A stretch of DNA of 46,945 bases from Candidatus Saganbacteria bacterium (GTDB lineage Bacteria > Margulisbacteria > WOR-1 > XYC2-FULL-46-14): positions 1 through 46,945 of the forward strand of contig JABMQY010000038.1 in NCBI GenBank assembly GCA_013202975.1, given 5' to 3'. The position numbers were made by a program, and so were the translations under genes. Within the stretch, counting starts at the first letter, position 1. Every line of letters starts with the position of its first letter. This document shows, one piece after another, positions 1-6,933 of the stretch. The notes beneath the pieces are model-generated. The model did no database searches and had not been told where the DNA came from. It was given only the letters and a program-made list of their open reading frames with translations.

Positions 1-1
1 A

Positions 2-871
2 AAAACTCACGGGCTGGAAAAAGCAAATATCGTTTTTGAAAAAGAGACCATTGGGAAAATCGTCAGGGAATATGCAAAAGAGGCCGGGGTCAGAAACCTA
101 AAACGCATTGTAGACAAAGTGCTGAGAAAAATCGCCATAAAGGTAGTAAAAGGCAAAGAAACAGAAAAAAAACAAACAATTATTACAATAAATGACCTGG
201 AAGAGTATCTTGGCGCACCGATATACCATTATGGAACTGCCGAAGAAAAAGATCAGGTTGGCGTTGCATGCGGCATGGCCTGGACAGAAGTAGGAGGAGA
301 TACCCTTCCGGTTGAAGTCACAATTATGAAAGGCAGAGGAACTTTAACTATTACCGGACAGCTGGGGGATGTAATGCAGGAATCAGCCAAAGCAGCCATG
401 AGTTATGTCAGGTCAAGAACGCTGCAACTGGAACTGGATGAAAATTTTTACCGCAAATACGATTTTCACATACATGTTCCTGAGGGTGCTGTTCCAAAAG
501 ACGGCCCTTCGGCCGGAATCACCATTGCAACAGCATTAGTCTCTGCCTTGACCCTTCGCCCGATAAGAAAAGATGTTTCCATGACCGGAGAAATTACCCT
601 TCGGGGAAAAGTACTTCCGATTGGGGGACTAAAAGAAAAGATGCTGGCTGCACATCGAGCCGGAATTCGAGAGATTATCTTTCCTGATGAAAACTTAAAA
701 GACTATAAAGAATTCAAAGAGAGTATTCCCAAAGAGATAAAAATCCATCCGGTAAAGGATATGGATCAGGTTTTAAAAGTTGCACTTCGTCCATTGCCAG
801 AGGCAATTAATAAAGAAATTACGCCTACTCCTGAAAATAAGGATTTTCCCGATAACAGGATGTACGCTTAA
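2..871 (+). CDS. lon: ATP-dependent Lon protease, C-terminal part (5' end outside window)
   Basis: The frame is open from base 2, so this is the last 289 residues of a longer protein. It covers the end of the AAA+ helical domain ([14 protein letters not shown]) and the whole S16 peptidase domain. The catalytic Ser lies in PKDGPSAG (codon at 509-511) and the catalytic Lys in GGLKEKML, 43 residues later, the spacing known for Lon. Lon degrades misfolded and regulatory cytosolic proteins using ATP. The tail after the peptidase domain (about 20 residues, [12 protein letters not shown]) is unremarkable. The stop codon overlaps the stop of the convergent SUMF1-like gene by four bases (TTAA), and no terminator is visible between them. 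Confidence 0.97.
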   Translation, partial: KTHGLEKANIVFEKETIGKIVREYAKEAGVRNLKRIVDKVLRKIAIKVVKGKETEKKQTIITINDLEEYLGAPIYHYGTAEEKDQVGVACGMAWTEVGGDTLPVEVTIMKGRGTLTITGQLGDVMQESAKAAMSYVRSRTLQLELDENFYRKYDFHIHVPEGAVPKDGPSAGITIATALVSALTLRPIRKDVSMTGEITLRGKVLPIGGLKEKMLAAHRAGIREIIFPDENLKDYKEFKESIPKEIKIHPVKDMDQVLKVALRPLPEAINKEITPTPENKDFPDNRMYA

Positions 872-1764
872 TCGCTAACAACACGAAACCCTATAAAACT
901 GGTGCTAAACGAAGGAGTTTCAAAACCACGGCAGGTAGCACGCAGGATTGCGTAAGAGTCATCGAACCAGGAACCACCGCGAATAACCTTCTTAGTGCCT
1001 GATATTGGACCTTTGGGATCTTTTGTATCCCTTGAAATATACCTCTCGGCATACCAATCGCCGCACCATTCCCATACATTTCCTGATAAATCCTTCACCC
1101 CAAACGGACTTCCTATATCTTCATACTCATCTACTGCGCTAGTCTCATCTTCTCTATTACGAAAATTTACCTTAATCCCAACCCACAAATCTCCCCAAGG
1201 ATATCTTATTCCGTCTGTCCCTCTTGCGACATATTCTCTTTCCGCTTCTGTCGGCAATCTAAACTCCCTTCCGCTCTTTTTACTCAACCATCTACAATAT
1301 GCTACAGATTCATCCCAATTAATATGTACTACTGGATGCTTAGATTTATCCGGATCCGATATTCTCTCTGGTATCTCTTCTTCTCCAATATCTTCCAAAT
1401 AAGCTTTATACTGTTCATTGGTTACTGGATACTTTGCCATTTTAAATGCTGTTGTACTTACTTCTCTTACCGGCTGTTCATTTGGAAATTTCTCTTGATA
1501 CTCCGTGCTACCCATTTCAAACTTCCCTGCCGGGATATTTAGCATCTCCATACCAAACAGGGTCTCTGCTGTAGGCAAAACAGCCCCCGATACTTCTGCT
1601 GCTCTCCCCTGTTCTATTCGGAGAGGGATTATCGCGCCTGCCACCGGAACTCCCGCAAGCCTAAAGAGCTCCACACCTTTTCTTAATAATTGCACAATAT
1701 CCTCTTTTGAAGGCAAGAGGTTTTTATCTACTTCAAATGATATTAGTTTTTGTTTTAATCTCAC
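868..1764 (-). CDS. SUMF1/FGE-fold protein with novel N-terminal domain (paralogue 1)
   Basis: The 298-residue protein has two parts. Residues 1 to about 65 match the start of the 5747-6622 protein (MRLK-K-ISF, RLAG, LRIEQGR) and belong to no family I know. Residues from about 75 are a formylglycine-generating-enzyme/SUMF1 fold: [62 protein letters not shown] and GFRVV. The paired cysteines of catalytic FGE in the GGS...RCA segment are absent (GGSWFDDS), so true formylglycine formation is unlikely; a ligand-binding or hydroxylase-like role is possible. The start is GTG, five bases downstream of a GATAAA -10 box, with no Shine-Dalgarno: a leaderless start. It has its own promoter behind the vWA gene, so it can be expressed separately from the operon upstream. 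Confidence 0.85.
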   Translation of the reverse strand: MRLKQKLISFEVDKNLLPSKEDIVQLLRKGVELFRLAGVPVAGAIIPLRIEQGRAAEVSGAVLPTAETLFGMEMLNIPAGKFEMGSTEYQEKFPNEQPVREVSTTAFKMAKYPVTNEQYKAYLEDIGEEEIPERISDPDKSKHPVVHINWDESVAYCRWLSKKSGREFRLPTEAEREYVARGTDGIRYPWGDLWVGIKVNFRNREDETSAVDEYEDIGSPFGVKDLSGNVWEWCGDWYAERYISRDTKDPKGPISGTKKVIRGGSWFDDSYAILRATCRGFETPSFSTSFIGFRVVSD

Positions 1765-1769
1765 ATATA

Positions 1770-1799
1770 TTTATCGGACAGTTAGCAGAAATATTTCAG
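1770..1799 (-). promoter_or_regulatory. Promoter for the SUMF1-like gene (CTGAAA-N18-GATAAA)
   Basis: On the minus strand CTGAAA (1794-1799) is followed after 18 bases by GATAAA (1770-1775), then five bases to the GTG start. The same layout recurs before several other first genes in the window. Confidence 0.6.
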
Positions 1800-1827
1800 G
1801 CGATTTCGAAAATTCACTGAATTTATA

Positions 1828-3087
1828 CTAAAATTCTAGCACGGTAGTCCCTCTTAACCTCGGTTTTCCTGTATTCCGATTAGGGGCCTTAACCGGTCCC
1901 CTTTTTCTTAACGGAGCCCTAAAATATGATTCCTTGTCTTTTCTATTAGCCAATTTTATAAAGCGCAGAATATTAAATCCTATTTTTTTAAAGGCCTTGG
2001 TTGTTTTGCCGGTACAGCCGGGAGGAATTATCTGTTTGCTGGTCCACTTTTGCAATTTATAATCTAATAAGGTCGGACACTTTACCTGATTAACTGTAAC
2101 AAAATAGCCCTTATTTTGTGAATCCCGATTCAGGATCGAACTAAAATGCGGGATTGTTTTTTTATAGTTATGAATAACTCCGTCACTAATGATCATAATA
2201 GATTTTGATCCGTCATTTTTAACCAATCTTGTAAGAGCAGACTGCGGCAAAATGGTGTTTGCCCCCTCAATCCGGTTAATCCCGTTTATCACAGCTCTCC
2301 AGCTGCTGGTTTCAGAAACGACATGCAGGTTTGATGAGAAATTAATAATAGAGACCTTGACTCCCTGCTTTATGGCAGACTTAGCTGCTTCTCTGGCGCA
2401 TAAGGCTGCCGTAGAATAGTAGTTGTTCATGCTGCCGGAAGAATCTATAAAGATATAAAGTGCAGTTGGTAATTTTGTACCAACCTTGAAAATATCGCAA
2501 ATTTTGCCCTCGCCCAGCCAGCGGCCGGTGCCAATTCCACCAATTTCTCCCCTTCTATTACCAGGATAGGTCGGGTTTTTTAAATAATCACCGAAGCCGG
2601 GGACTAATCCTGCCAGAGGGTTTTTCCCTTTTGGAGCTGCCGGCAGGTTGGTAGAAGATGGACCGGATTGAACCGGAACCTTTGCAACCTGTGCTGATCC
2701 AGTTGATTTCGATTTTGAACCTTTATTCTTAGTTTTTATCTTTTTTCTTTTCGTTTTTGTTCGTTTTGGTTTTGTTTTTCGTTTTTTCTTTGCTTTAGAA
2801 GAAGGAGCCCTATCTTGTTTTACAACTTGCGGAGCTTGTTCTAATGAAAGATCTTTTTCCAGTTGAACTTGAGGCATTACAAGCTCAACAGGAATAATCT
2901 CAACATCCTTTTTCTCTGTGTTGGTAAATAACAACGGAGCAACCAATGCCGCAATAACATGGAAAGTAAATGACAAAAAGAGGTTCCTTCCCAGGGTACT
3001 TCTTCTGTTAAATGGCTGAGCAGTAGACACAGTCCTGCTTCTACTGCCACCAAGATTTATCCTTCTTAATATATTGAATCTAGCCAC
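1828..3087 (-). CDS. Membrane-anchored von Willebrand factor A domain protein
   Basis: The 419-residue protein starts with a basic tail and a single membrane segment at about residues 33-55 (NLFLSFTFHVIAALVAPLLF), resembling the N-terminus of TonB-type energy transducers. A strongly basic Lys/Thr linker follows (about 95-130). A vWA domain starts near residue 205, with the MIDAS motif D-x-S-x-S in FIDSSGSMNN and later strands SIINFSS and SIMIISDG. The C-terminus is basic. The start is GTG (with AGGGG upstream); an overlapping ATG is out of frame. vWA domains usually bind protein partners through a metal ion, so an envelope scaffold role is inferred. It follows the 3100-3600 gene by 12 bases and is part of the SUMF1-HEAT-vWA operon. 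The exact function is unknown. Confidence 0.85.
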   Translation of the reverse strand: MARFNILRRINLGGSRSRTVSTAQPFNRRSTLGRNLFLSFTFHVIAALVAPLLFTNTEKKDVEIIPVELVMPQVQLEKDLSLEQAPQVVKQDRAPSSKAKKKRKTKPKRTKTKRKKIKTKNKGSKSKSTGSAQVAKVPVQSGPSSTNLPAAPKGKNPLAGLVPGFGDYLKNPTYPGNRRGEIGGIGTGRWLGEGKICDIFKVGTKLPTALYIFIDSSGSMNNYYSTAALCAREAAKSAIKQGVKVSIINFSSNLHVVSETSSWRAVINGINRIEGANTILPQSALTRLVKNDGSKSIMIISDGVIHNYKKTIPHFSSILNRDSQNKGYFVTVNQVKCPTLLDYKLQKWTSKQIIPPGCTGKTTKAFKKIGFNILRFIKLANRKDKESYFRAPLRKRGPVKAPNRNTGKPRLRGTTVLEF

Positions 3088-3099
3088 ATTCTATCACCC

Positions 3100-3600
3100 C
3101 TAATCTTTTTTGTAAGAATCGGCAACATACCATAATCTACTTAGTGCTTTTTGCAGCTTTGCACTAGCTGCTTTAGGAGTTTTTCTGTTTATTTTTCTCT
3201 TAACCATATCAATTGCCTCTTTTTCTAACTCATTAATCTTTCCGCGAGAATCTTTTGCTTCCACTACAGCAGGGATCGCTCCCTTATTCCAGCCACCACT
3301 CAACGCATAAAACCCTCCTTGTAAAATCCCACCATCGCAATCTCCATCAGTGGTAGTTTTAAAAAAATCACTCCCCTTATTTATTTCATATTTTTCAGTC
3401 GTACCAGGACCACAAAATTGCCCTTTATACTTTTCAACAACCACTTTATTCTTATATAAATGAATTGTTAGATCACCCGCATAAATCATTTCCGGCTTTT
3501 CTGCTTTTGCTTTCCCTCCTTCCCCTTTTACTTTCTCCTTCCTGTTCCCTCCTTTTTTAACCTGAGCAACAACATTTCGAACACCTTTTATCTCACCCAT
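3100..3600 (-). CDS. Hypothetical protein of the SUMF1-HEAT-vWA operon
   Basis: I do not recognise this 166-residue protein. Residues 1-35 are rich in Lys and Gly (VKKGGNRKEKVKGEGGKAKAEK) and look disordered. The middle is a beta-rich stretch with scattered Cys (FCGPGTTEKYEI, DGDCDGGILQGGFYALSGGW). The last 50 residues are probably helical and basic. No signal peptide or membrane segment is seen. The ATG start has a strong AAGGAGGAG site, and the gene sits 18 bases behind the HEAT-repeat gene and 12 bases before the vWA gene, so co-translation as an operon is likely. The Lys-rich tail resembles the Lys-rich linker of the neighbouring vWA protein, which is only a composition match. Confidence 0.7.
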   Translation of the reverse strand: MGEIKGVRNVVAQVKKGGNRKEKVKGEGGKAKAEKPEMIYAGDLTIHLYKNKVVVEKYKGQFCGPGTTEKYEINKGSDFFKTTTDGDCDGGILQGGFYALSGGWNKGAIPAVVEAKDSRGKINELEKEAIDMVKRKINRKTPKAASAKLQKALSRLWYVADSYKKD

Positions 3601-3618
3601 TTTACTCTCCTCCTTTTT

Positions 3619-5667
3619 TTATTTTTTCGGCTCCGACAAAGCCGAGATTCCCACTCTTTGGCGCATAACCTGATATGAATAAGCTATATATTTTTCAAGT
3701 CCGGGAAGGACCTTGGCAATTACATTGTAGAGTTCATTTTCGTTCTGATCAGCTATCTCCGGCAATGCCCAGGCAGACGGGGTAAGTGCTGGAACCCCTA
3801 CCCTGGCCCTCATCCTAAGCAGAGGATGGACATTCTTCAGCCCTCCTTCCTTTGGTGCTCCATATTTTGCTGCAACAAAACTAAGCGAATCAAGATGAGT
3901 CTTGCGATCCTGAAGAAGTTTTTCTAAATACTTTTTCTGCTCTTCAATTATTGTAAGTGTTTGTGTATCGTCAATCCTTCGGCATTCGATAAGAGCCTGC
4001 AGCGCATTTAGCTTTATTTGGGTCCTGGTCCGGTCATTCAACTTTATTCTTAGTTGTCCCGGTTTAAGCAGCGGCACAATCAAGGCTACATTTTTAGGGT
4101 CCTTAAATCTTTTCAGACAATCAAGGGCAAAGAGAATTGAAGCAAAGTTTTTGCCTTTCAGGAAACGCTTAATCTTCCCGGTATCCTTGGGCTTTATAAC
4201 ATTTAATATTGCCTCATGCATTTCAACCAGCTCTTCCCTGGGCAGAGGACTCAACTCCAGCGCAACCCAAAATTTCATGATTAGAAAATCAAGACTGCCC
4301 CTGCTCCCTCTTTTTGCCAATTCCAAAGCAGTATACATTATAATCTCTCCATTAAAATTTTTATGTTTGAAGAATGTTATCAGATCAGAATTCTTTACTG
4401 CGCCCAATTTTTTCAAGTTTTTGAGCAATGGGAGAACAATAGAGGCATTATCGGAAACTTTAACCAACTGCCTTAATTGAGGAATGACTTTTTTATCTCC
4501 GATCTCTCCCAAAGCATTTATTATTGCAGCCTTAACAGAAGCATAGCCCTCTTTTTCCGGCAATGCTTTTAGTAAATACGGGACAGCCATTTTATCTTTA
4601 ATTCTTCCAAAAGCCTGGGCTGCTGCCTCTCTGGTCATATAATTCTTATGTTTTAGACAACCGGCTAGTGCCAAAATAGTCTTTTCTCTCAGTTTTGGAG
4701 GAAGGTTCTCCTCTTTTAAACGATGTTCCAGGTATCTTAATATAAAGTCAGCGGTCGTCGCAAAATTATGCTTTTTTAGCTTGTCAAATAATAGAGGGAA
4801 GTCCCTCTCTGTTACAACTCTGCCAAAAGCAGAGACAAGTTTTTCCATTGCAACCGGTGTTTTTGATAAATCTAAGAGTTCCAATATAATTGGAACTACT
4901 TTTCTATCATGTTTGCCGGCCATAACATCAACCATCAAAGACAAACTCTGCGGTGTGCGATCCCAAAACATAAAGAGAGAATTGGTTAGGATTTTTTTTG
5001 TATTTTCCGAGATCGGACATTTTTCAATATCTTCAATTGTAATACCTTCTTTAAATACGAGGTTTTCCCTCTCCGGATCAACAAATAAGTGTACGGCCTT
5101 ATTAAAATCAGTCAGGATCACCGACTTTGCAACCTTCCCGCTGTCCGAAAGCTCCCCAAAATTCAAATAAGATCTCAAGTCGGCTTTTGAGTATTTACTT
5201 AAATATGGATTTTGCTCCCCTCGTCTAAGTAATGCTAATGCCACCCTTCTACTCGGATTTTTCTTATATAAGCTCATTAACAGTGGAACCGCCGCACGCC
5301 CAGGCATCAGCCTTTCTATTATATATAGTGAAACCTGTCGCAAATAAGGAGTTTTATCGTAGCGACTGACCAAAACAAGAAGCGCCTCATTGATTTTGTG
5401 TTTAACGATCATATCAACTAGCGCAGATAAAACATGTGGGTCCTTTTCGTATCTAAACGAAGAGAGGATTTTAGCCTTAACCTCTTTACTAACTGTCTTT
5501 GAGTGTTTTGTTAAACGTTTAAGTGCCGCATAGCGTATATCTGAGTTAGAGCAAGAGAGACCTTTTGAATAAAGTTTGAGATACTGGGCGAGGGTGAGAT
5601 CTTTGGGGGGGCCACCTAGTTTTCTTAAATCGATTTTACCGCTGCAGACATCCTCTATTGAACTCAT
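3619..5667 (-). CDS. HEAT-repeat scaffold protein
   Basis: The 682-residue protein is built almost entirely of paired amphipathic helices typical of HEAT/PBS-lyase repeats. Clear examples are the AVPLLMSLY, KVVPIILELL, AAAQAFGRIKDKMAVPYLLKAL and AIINALGEIGDKKVIPQLRQL units. Such solenoids mediate protein-protein contacts. The frame stays open upstream to 5856 inside the preceding gene, but I place the start at ATG 5667 because CTAAGGAGAG lies just upstream and residues before it show no repeats. That leaves a 79-base gap to the SUMF1-like gene. No signal peptide is visible, so it is probably cytosolic. It likely acts with the SUMF1-like and vWA proteins of the same operon; the process is unknown. 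Confidence 0.82.
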   Translation of the reverse strand: MSSIEDVCSGKIDLRKLGGPPKDLTLAQYLKLYSKGLSCSNSDIRYAALKRLTKHSKTVSKEVKAKILSSFRYEKDPHVLSALVDMIVKHKINEALLVLVSRYDKTPYLRQVSLYIIERLMPGRAAVPLLMSLYKKNPSRRVALALLRRGEQNPYLSKYSKADLRSYLNFGELSDSGKVAKSVILTDFNKAVHLFVDPERENLVFKEGITIEDIEKCPISENTKKILTNSLFMFWDRTPQSLSLMVDVMAGKHDRKVVPIILELLDLSKTPVAMEKLVSAFGRVVTERDFPLLFDKLKKHNFATTADFILRYLEHRLKEENLPPKLREKTILALAGCLKHKNYMTREAAAQAFGRIKDKMAVPYLLKALPEKEGYASVKAAIINALGEIGDKKVIPQLRQLVKVSDNASIVLPLLKNLKKLGAVKNSDLITFFKHKNFNGEIIMYTALELAKRGSRGSLDFLIMKFWVALELSPLPREELVEMHEAILNVIKPKDTGKIKRFLKGKNFASILFALDCLKRFKDPKNVALIVPLLKPGQLRIKLNDRTRTQIKLNALQALIECRRIDDTQTLTIIEEQKKYLEKLLQDRKTHLDSLSFVAAKYGAPKEGGLKNVHPLLRMRARVGVPALTPSAWALPEIADQNENELYNVIAKVLPGLEKYIAYSYQVMRQRVGISALSEPKK

Positions 5668-5746
5668 AATTGGTTCTCTCCTTAGAGGGCCCTGCCTGTT
5701 AAAGCCTTCTATATGTATATCGTCAATTTTGAGGGGAAATTTCAGG

Positions 5747-6622
5747 TTATTTTGAAGAAATTCGGAACCCAAAGCTGCCGTGCCGACCATCCGGACGGAA
5801 ATAGCCGCGACTTTCAGCATGCAAAATGCTAAAATTGCCGCCGATCCACCCACCACTACGAAGAACCATTAACTCTTGATCGCTATCATACCAGGAACTT
5901 GTCCACTCACTTACCAAACCAATTAGATCATACATTCCTTCTACACTTTTACCTTTTGGTTTAGATTTCACCGGTCGTGTTCCTGTATCTTTATACACTG
6001 CTTTATCTTTTGAAAGATTATCTCCCCATGGCCTCTTTAATCCATCTGTACCCGCAGCTGCTCGCTCCCATTGTTGTTCACTTGGAAGCTCATATCCAAG
6101 TAACTCAGCCAATGCTTGGGCTTCAAGCTGGGACACATTAACCAACGGACATTTATCTCTCTCCTCAGTACAAACATTGTCTGCTATTATTTCTAAAGAC
6201 TCTTGAATTACTTTATCAATATTCCATTCTGGATCCAAAAAAATAGCTCTGACCTCTTCTTCTCTTAACTCAAGCAGCCTTTTCATCTGACCGATTGTAA
6301 AAGGGGTATCGGCTAGTTTAAAAGACTCAATTTCTGCTGCTTTTCCTTGAAATTTAAAGCTGCCCCCTTCCACTTTTTTAAACACTATACCAATAGAATC
6401 AGATTCCGCCGAAGCTTCATCAAGAATCTCCTGAATTCTTCCCTGTTCGATTCGGAGATTAATCAAAACTTTCGCCATTGCTAATCCGGCAAGCCTTAAA
6501 TCATCGTCCACTACCGCCTGCCCTTCTGTGATTCTATCCCGCAGCTCCTCCAAAGAAGAAAAATTTACATCTTTCAATAAGTTGGGCGTATTAAATGATA
6601 TTACTTTGTACTTTAATCTCAC
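5747..6622 (-). CDS. SUMF1/FGE-fold protein with novel N-terminal domain (paralogue 2)
   Basis: A 291-residue paralogue of the 868-1764 protein. The N-terminal 65 residues carry the same MRLK-K-ISF...RLAG...LRIEQGR pattern. The SUMF1 fold is recognisable but divergent: GGSFKF, TPFTIGQMKRLL, LPSEQQWERAAAGTDGLKRPWGD, DLIGLVSEWTSSWYD, VLRSGGW and FGFRISSK. Usual catalytic FGE cysteines are missing. The start is GTG with no Shine-Dalgarno, five bases after a GATAAA -10 box, so the transcript is probably leaderless. It is the first gene of the minus-strand operon that continues to the HEAT, orphan and vWA genes. Two SUMF1 paralogues bracketing one operon suggest they act together or as alternatives. 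Confidence 0.82.
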   Translation of the reverse strand: MRLKYKVISFNTPNLLKDVNFSSLEELRDRITEGQAVVDDDLRLAGLAMAKVLINLRIEQGRIQEILDEASAESDSIGIVFKKVEGGSFKFQGKAAEIESFKLADTPFTIGQMKRLLELREEEVRAIFLDPEWNIDKVIQESLEIIADNVCTEERDKCPLVNVSQLEAQALAELLGYELPSEQQWERAAAGTDGLKRPWGDNLSKDKAVYKDTGTRPVKSKPKGKSVEGMYDLIGLVSEWTSSWYDSDQELMVLRSGGWIGGNFSILHAESRGYFRPDGRHGSFGFRISSK

Positions 6623-6627
6623 ACTTT

Positions 6628-6657
6628 TTTATCGAGAGTATATGAAGAAAATTTCAC
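6628..6657 (-). promoter_or_regulatory. Promoter of the SUMF1-HEAT-vWA operon (GTGAAA-N18-GATAAA)
   Basis: Minus strand: GTGAAA at 6652-6657, 18-base spacer, GATAAA at 6628-6633, five bases to the GTG start at 6622. Confidence 0.6.
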
Positions 6658-6675
6658 CTTTTTTGTGATTTAAGT

Positions 6676-6681
6676 TATAAT
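6676..6681 (+). promoter_or_regulatory. -10 box before the Cys-rich peptide gene
   Basis: A perfect TATAAT lies six bases before the ATG at 6688, so transcription would begin at or next to the start codon (leaderless). The -35 is weak (TTTCAC, 6652-6657) and is the reverse complement of the -35 of the divergent operon. Confidence 0.5.
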
Positions 6682-6687
6682 TATGGT

Positions 6688-6933
6688 ATGGAATACAAAA
6701 AGCCGGGGCTCCTAATTTTTACCACAAAAGAGGCCTATGGAGGAGATTGTGGCGATGGCGCTGGAGCCACAAGTTGCCTTGGTCCAGGAAGCACCGCCGA
6801 TGCAGGCAATTGCAATGATGGGTCAGGAGCAAATCCACATTGTGCAGCAGGACCATCAGCCAGTGAAACTTGCTATTATAATGGCAGTTCCCCTGGTGGG
6901 ACTTGTAACGCAAACGGAGTCGGAGACACATAA
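6688..6933 (+). CDS. Cys-rich repeat peptide, RiPP-precursor-like (copy 1)
   Basis: The 81-residue product starts MEYKKPGLL, a match to the YxxPxL motif that leader-binding RRE domains recognise in lasso and other RiPP precursors. From residue 20 on it is rich in Gly, Ser, Ala, Asn and Cys, with six cysteines each followed by two or three residues and Gly, spaced 9-12 apart (CGDG, CLGPG, CNDG, CAAG, CYYNG, CNANG). The peptide at 37873-38082 has the same leader and core pattern, which argues that this frame is real. Base composition is richer in G+C than the flanks. Its stop TAA touches the ATG of ileS, whose GGAG ribosome site lies inside this frame. No modifying enzyme is adjacent. A structural Cys-rich protein is an alternative. 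Confidence 0.7.
   Translation: MEYKKPGLLIFTTKEAYGGDCGDGAGATSCLGPGSTADAGNCNDGSGANPHCAAGPSASETCYYNGSSPGGTCNANGVGDT

Noticed and set aside
868-1764. Active formylglycine-generating enzyme
   Set aside because: The active-site cysteines are missing and no sulfatase is present nearby, so only the fold is called.
3630-3660. Hairpin with A/T tract at the end of the HEAT gene as terminator
   Set aside because: The T-run is on the wrong side: on the minus strand the stem is followed by A residues.
5668-5856. 63-codon N-terminal extension of the HEAT-repeat protein
   Set aside because: It lies inside the preceding SUMF1-like gene, shows no HEAT pattern, and ATG 5667 has a strong AAGGAG site.
6719-6931. 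Reverse-strand frame opposite the Cys-rich peptide
   Set aside because: It is a shadow of the Gly/Cys-rich repeats; the plus-strand frame is supported by its paralogue at 37873-38082.
6623-6933. T-box riboswitch before ileS
   Set aside because: There is no room for a T-box leader, no T-box consensus and no antiterminator fold; the interval is coding.
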